A stretch of 23,034 bases of DNA from a virus, in the IMG/VR virus record IMGVR_UViG_3300047408_000021, positions 1-23,034 of that record. One strand, given 5' to 3'. The notes below the pieces were generated by a model that saw only the letters and a program-made list of their open reading frames with translations, made no database searches and was not told the origin of the DNA. Shown here piece by piece: positions 1 to 6,853 of the stretch. Position 1 is the stretch's first letter. Every line of letters begins with the position of its first letter. The translations under genes were made by a program, and so were the position numbers.

Positions 1-5
1 CGCTT

Positions 6-28
6 GCCCATCTCTCCCCGAGATGGGC
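6..28 (+). terminator. Perfect 9-bp stem-loop upstream of terminase
   Basis: GCCCATCTC (6-14) pairs perfectly with GAGATGGGC (20-28) around a 5-base loop. There is no T-tract after it, so it could be a U-less terminator or an RNA structure in the leader of the terminase gene. If the genome is circular, it would lie inside the 3' end of the last gene. Confidence 0.5.
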
Positions 29-51
29 GAGTCTCACCGGAGGTGGTCCGA

Positions 52-1521
52 ATGTCTGTGACGGTCCCGGACTTACGTCCGGGGTTGGCCGAGACTCTCC
101 GGGGTTCGTACGGGGATGGGTTGCCGGAGCCGGATGCGGAGGCGACGTTGCCGCGTCTCATGGTGGGCAGGCACCCGGAGGCGGTGGGTTCGTACGGGCT
201 CGAGGCGTGTGAGTGGATTGAGGAGCGGTCGGGGCGGGCGTTGCGTTGGTGGCAGGCGCTTGTCATCTTTCGTGCCCTCGAGCATCGGGTGGACGGGTCC
301 CTGTGTTGGGACAACGTGCTCCTCTCGACCACCCGGCAGGTCGGGAAGTCGTACCTCCTCCGGGAGGTCATCCTGTGGCGGATGACGCACACCGAGTTGC
401 TTCACCGGGACGAGCCGGAAACCATCGTCTACACCGCGAACCACCTGGACACCTCGAGGGAGGTGTGGCGTCCGGCGATGATGTGGGCGACGCAGCAGGG
501 GTGGGAGGTCAGGAAGGCCAACGGGGAGCAGGCCATCACCAACCCTGCCGTGGATGCCCGCTGGCTCGTGCGGGCGGTGGGTACGGCGGGTTACGGTTTC
601 ACCATCTCGATGCCGGTCGTGGACGAGGCGTGGAATGTGCAGCCGACTGTCGTGGACGACCAACTCGCCCCGACGATGGTGGAGGTCACCGGGTCGCAGA
701 TGTGGTTGGTGTCCACCGCGCACCCGGAGGCAACGCCCCTGTTCCCCAACCTCCGTCGTGCAGCGACAGCGCAGATCACCGCGCCGGACGACACCCTCCT
801 CCTCGAGTGGTCGGCTCGACCTGGCCGGGAGTCCGACGACGAGGAGGGTTGGCGGGAGGCGTCGCCGTTCTGGAATGACAGGCGGCGGTCGTTCGTGGCT
901 GGCCGTCTCGAGAAGGCGACGAGCGACGCCTCATTCCGCTGTCAGTGGCTCAATGAGTGGCCGCAGTCCTCGACCCTGGGGTTGGCCGACGAGCAGGTGT
1001 GGGGGGCTCTGGCTGTCCCGGAGTTGGCTCGACCCGAGAGGGGTCCTCTGTGGCTGGCCCTCGAGTCTGTGGCGGGTGGTGGTGGGACAGCGGTGGTCGG
1101 GTGGATGGACGCCGAAGGCAACGTCTGTCTTACGGCAGAGCATCGGCTCCCGATGCTCCGCGCTCTGACCGTGGTCACGGAGGCGGCGGCAACCCACCCC
1201 GGCTCCACGCTCCTGTTGGGGGCGTCGCTGGACAAGATGATTGACCGTGCGCAATTCCCCGGCACCGTCCTCCTCGCCGGGGTCCGGGAGACGCGGCAGG
1301 CCACACACCTGTTTCAAGGGCTCTGCGCCGAGGGCAGGATCAGGCACGACGGGGACACGGTGCTCGCGGCACAGGTCACCAATGCTGTCGTACAACAGAC
1401 CGATCAGGGCGTGGTCATGTCGGGGACCCGCTCACCCGTACCAACCGACGCGGCACGCGGTAGCCTGTGGGTCACTTGGGCAGCGCACACGGCAGCCGCC
1501 ACCGTTCCGGCCATCTACTGA
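52..1521 (+). CDS. terL: Terminase large subunit
   Basis: This is the ATPase/nuclease motor that packages DNA into the prohead. From the start used here the protein is 489 aa. A Walker A-like motif (TTRQVGKS, about residues 93-100) and a Walker B motif (MPVVDE, about 187-192) are visible. A C-terminal half of RNase H-like nuclease type follows; its first acidic position looks like Glu in LALES rather than the usual Asp, which is my inference. I chose ATG 52 because GGAGG at 39-43 sits 8 bases upstream. The frame is also open from TTG 4, but that start would read through the 6-28 hairpin and has no visible ribosome binding site. The portal gene follows after 14 bases. No small terminase gene is visible in the window. 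Identification is strong because Walker motifs and gene order agree. Confidence 0.93.
   Translation: MSVTVPDLRPGLAETLRGSYGDGLPEPDAEATLPRLMVGRHPEAVGSYGLEACEWIEERSGRALRWWQALVIFRALEHRVDGSLCWDNVLLSTTRQVGKSYLLREVILWRMTHTELLHRDEPETIVYTANHLDTSREVWRPAMMWATQQGWEVRKANGEQAITNPAVDARWLVRAVGTAGYGFTISMPVVDEAWNVQPTVVDDQLAPTMVEVTGSQMWLVSTAHPEATPLFPNLRRAATAQITAPDDTLLLEWSARPGRESDDEEGWREASPFWNDRRRSFVAGRLEKATSDASFRCQWLNEWPQSSTLGLADEQVWGALAVPELARPERGPLWLALESVAGGGGTAVVGWMDAEGNVCLTAEHRLPMLRALTVVTEAAATHPGSTLLLGASLDKMIDRAQFPGTVLLAGVRETRQATHLFQGLCAEGRIRHDGDTVLAAQVTNAVVQQTDQGVVMSGTRSPVPTDAARGSLWVTWAAHTAAATVPAIY
68..81. repeat. CTGNCKTAMGNCAG site: CGGACTTACGTCCG
   Basis: Inside the terminase 5' end; 12 of 14 match CTGACTTACGTCAG and the half-sites mirror each other. 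Confidence 0.5.
1125..1138. repeat. Palindromic site: CTGTCTTACGGCAG
   Basis: Within the terminase nuclease region; full consensus match. Confidence 0.65.
1385..1398. repeat. Palindromic site: CTGTCGTACAACAG
   Basis: Near the terminase 3' end; read as Ala-Val-Val-Gln-Gln; one base off the perfect palindrome. Confidence 0.6.
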
Positions 1522-1531
1522 CGTAAGGCAG
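1518..1531. repeat. Palindromic site at terminase/portal junction: CTGACGTAAGGCAG
   Basis: Contains the terminase stop and overlaps the portal ribosome binding site; binding could block portal translation or transcription. Confidence 0.7.
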
Positions 1532-1535
1532 GCTC

Positions 1536-2891
1536 ATGGCGTGGTGGACACGAACCGCACACAACCGGGGGAAGGGCGACCTCCTGTTCAACGATCCCGA
1601 TGGATGGGTAATCGAACAGCCTCAACTCCGGTGGCTCGGGTCCGACCAACTCGCGCTCCTCACGACGCAATCGAGCGGTGGCGAAGGCGATTCCGCGTTA
1701 GACGTGGCGGAGCCGGGTAACTCGTTCCCCGCCATCACCCGCGCCACGACCCTCATCTGTGACTCCCTGGCATCGGTGCGGTGGCAGGTCTACCGGGGCA
1801 GGACCGAGTTGCTTCCGTCCCCCCGGTGGGTGCAGGATCCGGCTCTCTCGAGGCCGGACGGCAGGATCAGCGAGTGGACCCCGACCGGACGGAACCCCTT
1901 GGGTCCCGTCTCGTTTTGGTCGCAGGTCATCCTCTCTGCCCTGTGGTACGGGGATGCCTTCGTGTTCGTCGGGAGCCGCAGCCCCGACACAGGCGTCCCC
2001 GTACCGCCGCTCCTCCTCCTCCACCCGCTCCTCGTGGACGTGGTTGGCCCCGGACGTACGACAGCAGAGAAGCCGACCCCCGGCTACTGGCTCAATGTCC
2101 CCGCCGAGAGCGGGCAGCCCGAGGAGTGGCACAAGTTAGAGCCCGCCGAGGTCATGCACATCCCGGGAATGCCGCCCTATTGGGGCGGTCGCGGTCGCGG
2201 TGCCATCACCGGCCACCTCAAGAGTTGGGGCGAAGCGGTTGCGCAGCGCAACTACTCCACCGGAATCTTTGCGGCAGGGATTCCGGCGGGATACCTCAAG
2301 GTCACCGCCCCCAACCTGACACCCACGCAGGCCGACGACCTACGTGAGGAGTGGATGAAGAAACACGGCACCATGCCGGGACAGCGCGACATCGCTGTCC
2401 TCAATGCGGTCACCGACTTCGTGGCCGTGCAGATGGACCCCGAGACAGCGCAGATGGGCGACGCGAGGCGGCAGTCCACCCTCGACGTTGCCAACGCATT
2501 CGGGGTGGAGCCATACATGTTGGGGCTCCCGTCGGACAACTCGACGTACGCCAACATTGAGAGCCGAATGCGGCACTTCGTCCAATTCACCCTCCTACCG
2601 TGGGCGCGTCGGATTGAGGGTGCGCTCGACAGCGAGTTCCCGCAGGGCACCGAATTGCGGCTCGACCTCGACAGCCTGACCCGCGCCGACACCGGCAACC
2701 GAATCAAGTACTACGAGGCGGGACTCTCACAGGGGTGGCTCACCAAGGATGAGGTCCGGCTGGCCGAAGGGATGCCGCCGCTCCCGCCCGAGGAGGCAGA
2801 GCCGGTCCCGGCACCACCGGAGGCCGAGCCACCCGTGTCCATCGTCCCGCCACCGAAGCCCGAACCACCCCCCGAGGAAGGCGCAGCATGA
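1536..2891 (+). CDS. Portal protein (HK97/SPP1-like)
   Basis: This forms the dodecameric ring at the capsid vertex through which DNA enters and to which the connector binds. The 451-aa length is typical. The N-terminal half has the usual portal pattern (SFPAITRATTLICDSLASVRW; then SALWYGDAFVFV). The stretch around residues 325-345 (FGVEPYMLGLPSDNSTYANI) is the recognisable HK97-portal 'choose-partner' segment. The C-terminus is a proline/glutamate-rich tail (about residues 410-451), often disordered. ATG 1536 is preceded by AAGG within the palindromic repeat at 1518-1531, so that repeat overlaps the ribosome binding site. The stop overlaps the protease start (ATGA). Confidence 0.93.
   Translation: MAWWTRTAHNRGKGDLLFNDPDGWVIEQPQLRWLGSDQLALLTTQSSGGEGDSALDVAEPGNSFPAITRATTLICDSLASVRWQVYRGRTELLPSPRWVQDPALSRPDGRISEWTPTGRNPLGPVSFWSQVILSALWYGDAFVFVGSRSPDTGVPVPPLLLLHPLLVDVVGPGRTTAEKPTPGYWLNVPAESGQPEEWHKLEPAEVMHIPGMPPYWGGRGRGAITGHLKSWGEAVAQRNYSTGIFAAGIPAGYLKVTAPNLTPTQADDLREEWMKKHGTMPGQRDIAVLNAVTDFVAVQMDPETAQMGDARRQSTLDVANAFGVEPYMLGLPSDNSTYANIESRMRHFVQFTLLPWARRIEGALDSEFPQGTELRLDLDSLTRADTGNRIKYYEAGLSQGWLTKDEVRLAEGMPPLPPEEAEPVPAPPEAEPPVSIVPPPKPEPPPEEGAA
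2051..2064. repeat. Palindromic site: CGGACGTACGACAG
   Basis: In the portal gene, identical to the copy at 15890-15903, though the two sites encode unrelated residues (GRTT versus RTYDR). Confidence 0.6.
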
Positions 2892-3481
2892 CACTCTCGC
2901 AGCACGAGACGCGGGAAGCGTGCTTCCCGTTGGAACTACGCAACGCCGAGGCGCTCTCCTCCGAGCAGCGGCTCATGACCCTCCTCCTCGTGCCGTACGG
3001 GGAAGTCTCCATGCTCACCAAGTACCCGCAGGGGGAGCGGTTCCTCCGGGGCGCGTTCCGCAAGGCGGCGGCAGAGTTCAGGGGGCGGCGGTCGCCGCTC
3101 TACCTGTTCCGAGCCCACGAGCATGACCGCGCCGTCGGGCGGGCGGTGTCCCTGGCCGACACGCCGGAGGGTCCGGTGGCCGCGTTCAAGGTTGCGAACA
3201 CCCCGGCAGGGGAGGACGTGGTGACCGAGTACCGGGAGGGACTCCTGTCGTCAGTCAGTATCGGCTTCCGCGCCATCCTCGACGGGATCAACCGCACCGA
3301 CGGGGTGCGGGAGGTCCGTGAGGCAGCCATGCTCGAGGCGTCCGTCCTGCCGATGGGTGCCTACGAGGGTGCCCGCGTCCTCGAGTACCGGGAGCCCGAC
3401 GAGCCGATTGACCTGACCATGTGGCTCGCACCGCCACCACCCAAGATCGACCCCTCGCAGCCCTGGGGCCGAAGGGTCTAG
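2888..3481 (+). CDS. Prohead protease, S78/U35-like
   Basis: This processes the capsid precursor (its N-terminal delta domain) during maturation. The 197-aa length suits HK97-type proteases. The middle contains the His-containing segment LYLFRAHEHDRAVG (about residues 72-85) and the Ser segment LLSSVSIGF (about 118-126), matching the expected His and Ser catalytic neighbourhoods. The C-terminus is proline-rich (APPPPKIDPSQP). It starts at ATG 2888, overlapping the portal stop by 4 bases, so translational coupling is likely. It lies directly between portal and capsid genes, as in HK97. Confidence 0.9.
   Translation: MTLSQHETREACFPLELRNAEALSSEQRLMTLLLVPYGEVSMLTKYPQGERFLRGAFRKAAAEFRGRRSPLYLFRAHEHDRAVGRAVSLADTPEGPVAAFKVANTPAGEDVVTEYREGLLSSVSIGFRAILDGINRTDGVREVREAAMLEASVLPMGAYEGARVLEYREPDEPIDLTMWLAPPPPKIDPSQPWGRRV
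3245..3258. repeat. Near-match: CTGTCGTCAGTCAG
   Basis: One central mismatch; in the prohead protease gene at the catalytic serine region. Confidence 0.35.
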
Positions 3482-3482
3482 T

Positions 3483-3496
3483 CTGTCGTACGACCG
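3483..3496. repeat. Palindromic site after protease: CTGTCGTACGACCG
   Basis: Two bases after the protease stop, in the 133-base gap before the capsid gene. Confidence 0.65.
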
Positions 3497-3614
3497 GAGG
3501 CCGCACTCCGAGCCGGACCACCGCCGTCCCCCATCGCACGCGGGGGACACGGAGAGGCACCACTCGTAACGAGGGCACCCCACGGATTCCATCTACTCCG
3601 AAAGGTGCCCCATC

Positions 3615-4781
3615 GTGCCCACCTACGCCGAGACACTCATGGAGGAGCGGGACACTCTGTCCGCCGCCATCGAGTCCACCGTCAACTCCTCCAAGGATTC
3701 CGGCAACGGACTGTCCGAGGACGACAAAACCAAGATCAAGGGGATGCAGACCCGCGTGGCCGTCATTGACGACACGCTCGGGGTCATCGCCTCCGAGCAG
3801 GACTCCACACGCAGGGCCAACGAGTTCGCCGCTCGGTTCCTCCGGCAGCCGAAGGCTCCCACCGAGGAGCGCTCCGCCGCTCGAGTCGAGACGGTCGGGT
3901 CGGCGTTCGCCGCGTCGGGCGAGTACCGCGACTATGGGCAGAACCCCCACGGCAAATCCGGGTACTTCGAGTTCACGCAGCCCGAGGAGGGTGAGCAGCG
4001 GGCACCCGCCATGACAGGCGCGTTCCCCGGCTCGATCAAGGCGTCGCAGATCATCGTGCCCGAGGCCACCGAGCAGTTCCCCTTGTTCGGGCTCGTGGGC
4101 ATGGAGCAGGTGTCCACCGGCACGTTCGAGTACGTCCGCACCGTGTTCGATGACAACGCCGCCGTGGTCCCGGAGGGCGCGCTCAAGCCGGAGTCCACGA
4201 TCACCGAGCAGATCACGCCGGGGGCGCTCGACACGATTGCCCACTGGACGCAGGTCACCCGGCAGGCCCTCGAGGACTCCGCCCGCATCCGGTCCATCAT
4301 CGACGGCAAGTTGACGGAGGGCGTCAACCGGAAGGTCCACGCCTCCATTGCGGAGGTACTCACCGCGTCCAACCTGCCCGCTGTCACCGGCTCCGACCTC
4401 CTCGCCGCCATCCGGGTCGGGATCGCCACCGTGCAGTCGGCGGGATGGGTGCCCAACGCGCTCCTCCTGAACCCGATGGATTGGGCAGACCTCGACATCG
4501 CCGTCATGGTCGGGGCCAACGGGGGACCGACCCGCAACCAGTCGTTCTGGGGGCTCACGCCGGTCGCGGACGCAGGACAGCCCGCAGGCACCGCCACCGT
4601 GGGCGACTTCAAGACCGGGGTGACCCTGTTCTACCGGGCAGGGGTCGGCGTGTACGCCACCGACTCCCACGCGGAGACGTTCACGTCCAACGTGTTCACG
4701 ATCCTGGCCGAGCGTCGGACCAAGGCCGCGTGCCTCAACCCGTACGCGCTGGCCGAGTGCTCCGCTACCGCTGCCGAGTGA
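3615..4781 (+). CDS. Major capsid protein, HK97 fold
   Basis: This is the shell protein. The 388-aa product has a charged, coiled-coil-like N-terminus (about residues 1-75; TLMEERDTLSAAIEST and DDKTKIKGMQTRVAVIDD) that probably acts as a scaffolding delta domain removed by the upstream protease. The HK97-fold body follows, recognisable from IIVPEATEQFPLFGLVGMEQ, VVPEGALKPES and IAHWTQVTRQALEDS. The start is GTG 3615, with GAAAGGTG at 3600-3607 as ribosome binding site. A 133-base gap separates it from the protease; it carries one copy of the palindromic repeat and no separate scaffold gene. Confidence 0.94.
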   Translation: MPTYAETLMEERDTLSAAIESTVNSSKDSGNGLSEDDKTKIKGMQTRVAVIDDTLGVIASEQDSTRRANEFAARFLRQPKAPTEERSAARVETVGSAFAASGEYRDYGQNPHGKSGYFEFTQPEEGEQRAPAMTGAFPGSIKASQIIVPEATEQFPLFGLVGMEQVSTGTFEYVRTVFDDNAAVVPEGALKPESTITEQITPGALDTIAHWTQVTRQALEDSARIRSIIDGKLTEGVNRKVHASIAEVLTASNLPAVTGSDLLAAIRVGIATVQSAGWVPNALLLNPMDWADLDIAVMVGANGGPTRNQSFWGLTPVADAGQPAGTATVGDFKTGVTLFYRAGVGVYATDSHAETFTSNVFTILAERRTKAACLNPYALAECSATAAE

Positions 4782-5125
4782 TCCCGGTGGGCACCTTGGT
4801 AGCGGTTGACGACTTACGTCAGGTCCTCGACATCCCCGAGGCCATCGTCTCTAACGAGGACCTCGAGAAAGTCATCACCGCTACCGAGGCAGCCCTCCTG
4901 CCGCACCTGACCGACGACGACCACTCCGCTCACGGCAATTGCGGGGAGGCCGCTCTCGGGATGAGTGTGCAGGTCTGGCAGTCCCGGCACGCGCCGGGAG
5001 GACAGATGGTGGGCGTGGACCTCAACCCGCAGTCCACGCCGCACCTGTTGGGTCCCGGCTTGCTCATGAGGTTCCAAGGGCTCCTCGGACCCTGCCTCCC
5101 GTACGGGGGGGCGGTGGTCGGGTGA
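4778..5125 (+). CDS. Head-to-tail adaptor-like protein
   Basis: A 115-aa protein directly after the capsid gene, the normal position of the adaptor that binds the portal (HK97 gp6/SPP1 gp15 type). The opening VAVDDLRQVLDIPE followed by EKVITATEAALLPHL is the pattern I associate with actinophage adaptors (a short helix, then an all-helical body). The start is uncertain: GTG 4778 overlaps the capsid stop (GTGA), while GTG 4787 is in frame 9 bases later. Neither has a strong ribosome binding site. One palindromic repeat (4809-4822) lies in its first codons. Function rests mainly on position. Confidence 0.65.
   Translation: MIPVGTLVAVDDLRQVLDIPEAIVSNEDLEKVITATEAALLPHLTDDDHSAHGNCGEAALGMSVQVWQSRHAPGGQMVGVDLNPQSTPHLLGPGLLMRFQGLLGPCLPYGGAVVG
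4809..4822. repeat. Palindromic site: ACGACTTACGTCAG
   Basis: About 30 bases into the adaptor gene; the right half is perfect. Confidence 0.55.
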
Positions 5126-5502
5126 ACCCCCTCACCGAGTCGCGGCAGGCCCTCGTTGCCGTCCTCGAGCCCCTCGGGGTGACCATCTACGGCTCACCGC
5201 CGGAGTCCGTCACCCCACCGGCAGCGGTGATCCTCCCCTCGCCTGGGGAGTGGTACGTCCCCGCCACCTACGGCTCGTTCGCCGTGCATTGGCAGGTGAC
5301 CCTCATGGCAACCATGCAGGGGGCCAACGCCGCCGCCCTCGAGCGGCTCGAGGCCCTCCTGTGGGACGCAGACCTGGCACTCAAGGCCGTCGGTGTCACC
5401 GGGCACCCGTCGTCACCGCGCATCCTCAAGATCGGCACCGCCGAAGTAGCAGCCACCGACCTCCCCGTGCAGGTCTACGTCACCACCACCGAAGGAAGTT
5501 GA
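5122..5502 (+). CDS. Tail terminator/connector-like protein
   Basis: A 126-aa protein beginning with GTG 5122 that overlaps the previous stop by 4 bases. The pattern (LTESRQALVAVLEPLGVTIYGSPPESVTPPAAVILP, then VHWQVTLMATMQGANAAALERLEALLWDA) matches small tail-terminator or tail-completion proteins: an N-terminal helix, a central strand pair and a helix. It lies just before the tail-tube gene, the usual place for a terminator. A separate stopper gene is not seen, so this protein or the gene at 6356 may fill that role. Confidence 0.6.
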   Translation: MNPLTESRQALVAVLEPLGVTIYGSPPESVTPPAAVILPSPGEWYVPATYGSFAVHWQVTLMATMQGANAAALERLEALLWDADLALKAVGVTGHPSSPRILKIGTAEVAATDLPVQVYVTTTEGS

Positions 5503-5505
5503 CCC

Positions 5506-5919
5506 ATGCCCACGACAGCCATCACCGGGAAGTCCTGCACGTTCGAGTACGGCGGCAGTACCTCCGGCACAGCGCAGATCACCACCGCCACCATTGACGA
5601 GTCGGCATCGTCAGAGACGATCCAAACCCTCGGGGGCTCCGTCGCCATCAGTCAGGGCATCGAGTCCACCGTGTCCTGTGACTTCCTCTACGACGGCGAC
5701 GTGGCGGCGGGGTTCTACGGACTCCTCAAGGAAGCCATTGACTCTGGCTCCACCGGCACCCTCACCATCGAGGGCGGGTCCGGGGTCACCACCGCCCCCG
5801 GATGGGAGGGTGAGGCGCTCGTGACCTCCCTCTCCGCCGAGATGCCCGCCGACGGCGCGGTCACCTGTTCCGCCGAGTTCGCCATCAGCGGGGCGCTCCC
5901 CTTCACGGCGGGAGCCTGA
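5506..5919 (+). CDS. Major tail (tube) protein
   Basis: A 137-aa tail-tube subunit. The sequence is beta-rich and rich in Thr, Ser and Gly. It holds the common tube-protein pattern of a short N-terminal strand (SCTFEYGG) and a late 'ALVTSLSAEMPADGAVTCSAEF' segment (the typical 'effdvpadg' strand of lambda gpV-like tubes). Position between connector genes and the chaperone supports the call. ATG 5506 has GAAGGAAG at 5491-5498 upstream. The stop codon lies inside a palindromic repeat (5916-5929). Confidence 0.85.
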   Translation: MPTTAITGKSCTFEYGGSTSGTAQITTATIDESASSETIQTLGGSVAISQGIESTVSCDFLYDGDVAAGFYGLLKEAIDSGSTGTLTIEGGSGVTTAPGWEGEALVTSLSAEMPADGAVTCSAEFAISGALPFTAGA

Positions 5920-5929
5920 CGTAAGTCCG
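5916..5929. repeat. Palindromic site at tail-tube stop: CTGACGTAAGTCCG
   Basis: Includes the tube gene stop codon and precedes the chaperone start by 23 bases. Confidence 0.65.
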
Positions 5930-5952
5930 CACCACAACAGATCGGGCACACC

Positions 5953-6237
5953 ATGAAGGTTCCACTCACCGTCACCTACGCCGACGGCACCACCGAGGAC
6001 ATCACCCCGACCCCGCTCGCCGTCATCGGATGGGAGAGGTGGAGTGGCCGAAAGATCACCGACCTGTCCTCCGATAGCGGCGGGATCGGGATGGGCGACA
6101 TGGTGCGGATGGCCTGGGAACAGGTCCACCTCTCCGGTCGTACGACAGAGGAGTTCGAGGAGTGGGCGGCACGCCTTGACGACATCGACCCGAAGGGAGC
6201 CCCCGAGGACCCTACGTCTGGCGACGCGGAAGCCTGA
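5953..6237 (+). CDS. Tail assembly chaperone, unshifted product (G-like)
   Basis: A 94-aa protein between the tube gene and the tape measure, the position of gpG in lambda and of the first chaperone in actinophages. It contains a small acidic domain with PLAVIGWERWSGRKITDLS and the acidic tail EEFEEWAARLDDIDPKGAPEDP. It probably binds the tape measure during tail assembly and would be absent from virions. ATG 5953 lacks a clear Shine-Dalgarno sequence. A downstream segment in the -1 frame (6204-6353) is likely fused to it by frameshifting. Confidence 0.75.
   Translation: MKVPLTVTYADGTTEDITPTPLAVIGWERWSGRKITDLSSDSGGIGMGDMVRMAWEQVHLSGRTTEEFEEWAARLDDIDPKGAPEDPTSGDAEA
6135..6148. repeat. Palindromic site: CGGTCGTACGACAG
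   Basis: In the chaperone gene, upstream of the frameshift region. Confidence 0.55.
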
Positions 6238-6353
6238 ACCGGACGTTGGTGGAAGTCTCCATTGCCACCGGCATCCCGCTGGACTCCATCCGTTGCCTGT
6301 CGTGGGAGGAGATTGCCACCTATGTTGACGTGCTCACCACGAGGAGGGCGTGA
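6204..6353 (+). CDS. Tail assembly chaperone extension (GT-like, -1 frameshift)
   Basis: Read in the -1 frame from about the CCCCC run at 6200-6204, the sequence encodes RGPYVWRRGSLNRTLVEVSI and continues through IPLDSIRCLSWEEIATYVDVLTTRRA to TGA at 6351-6353. It has no start codon or ribosome binding site of its own. Its content (a Leu-rich helix with a 'LVEVSIATG' core and a closing 'WEEIATYVDVL') is like the T domain that actinophages fuse to G by frameshift. The slip site is inferred: GCC CCC GAG shifted to CCC CGA. No classical X-XXY-YYZ heptamer is obvious, so the exact site is uncertain. Confidence 0.65.
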   Translation, partial: RGPYVWRRGSLNRTLVEVSIATGIPLDSIRCLSWEEIATYVDVLTTRRA

Positions 6354-6355
6354 GA

Positions 6356-6850
6356 ATGTCGCAATTCCAATTCGGCGACATGCAGGGCGTGGCCGAGACT
6401 CTCGCCGCCCTCGAGGACATGCGTCCCGGACTGCATGACCAACTCCTCGCCAAGGTGGACGCCGCCGCGAAAGAGATAGCAGCCGCCGTGGACGCCGCCG
6501 TACCCGGCGACCCGCCCATGTCCGGCATGGACGACCACGACGGGCGCACCGGCTGGCGGGTGGGTAGGGGTGAGGCGTACTCCCGCCGCTACGACCAAGG
6601 GAAGCCCACCGACTCCGAGTGGCCCATCTACCGGGTCGGCATGACGGGCGCGGCATCGGTCATGGCCGATATCTCCTCACAGGGCAACACCCGCTCCGGG
6701 GAGGAGATGGTGGCCGTGCTCAACCGGGTGGGGCAGGCGTCCCGGTGGGTGTGGCCGACCGGGAAGGCCAACGTGTCCAAGATCGTCAGCAGAATGCAAC
6801 TCGCCGTCAACAAACTTGAGGCCGACATGAACGCCAAGATGGAGGAGTAG
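6356..6850 (+). CDS. HK97 gp10-like tail-completion/minor tail protein
   Basis: A 164-aa protein between the chaperone and the tape measure. The N-terminus (VAETLAALEDMRPGLHDQLLAK, then VDAAAKEIAAAVDAAVPGDPP) is a pair of helices like the N-terminus of HK97 gp10-type proteins. A positively charged middle and a C-terminal helix (ANVSKIVSRMQLAVNKLEADMNAKM) follow. GGAGG at 6343-6347 favours ATG 6356 over the in-frame GTG 6350. In most related phages a gp10-type gene precedes the tube gene, so the location is unusual. The assignment is tentative. Confidence 0.45.
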   Translation: MSQFQFGDMQGVAETLAALEDMRPGLHDQLLAKVDAAAKEIAAAVDAAVPGDPPMSGMDDHDGRTGWRVGRGEAYSRRYDQGKPTDSEWPIYRVGMTGAASVMADISSQGNTRSGEEMVAVLNRVGQASRWVWPTGKANVSKIVSRMQLAVNKLEADMNAKMEE

Positions 6851-6853
6851 GCC

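Noticed and set aside
4-51. Terminase start at TTG 4
   Set aside because: No ribosome binding site, and it would include the hairpin; ATG 52 has GGAGG 8 bases upstream.
73-723. Long open frame on the - strand opposite the terminase
   Set aside because: Arg/Pro/His-rich shadow of G+C-rich coding DNA, no recognisable domain and no ribosome binding site. The same holds for other - strand frames (for example 3288-4670, 7793-8632, 21081-22172).
6350-6355. GTG 6350 as start of the gp10-like gene
   Set aside because: It would be only 2 bases from GGAGG; ATG 6356 has the normal spacing.
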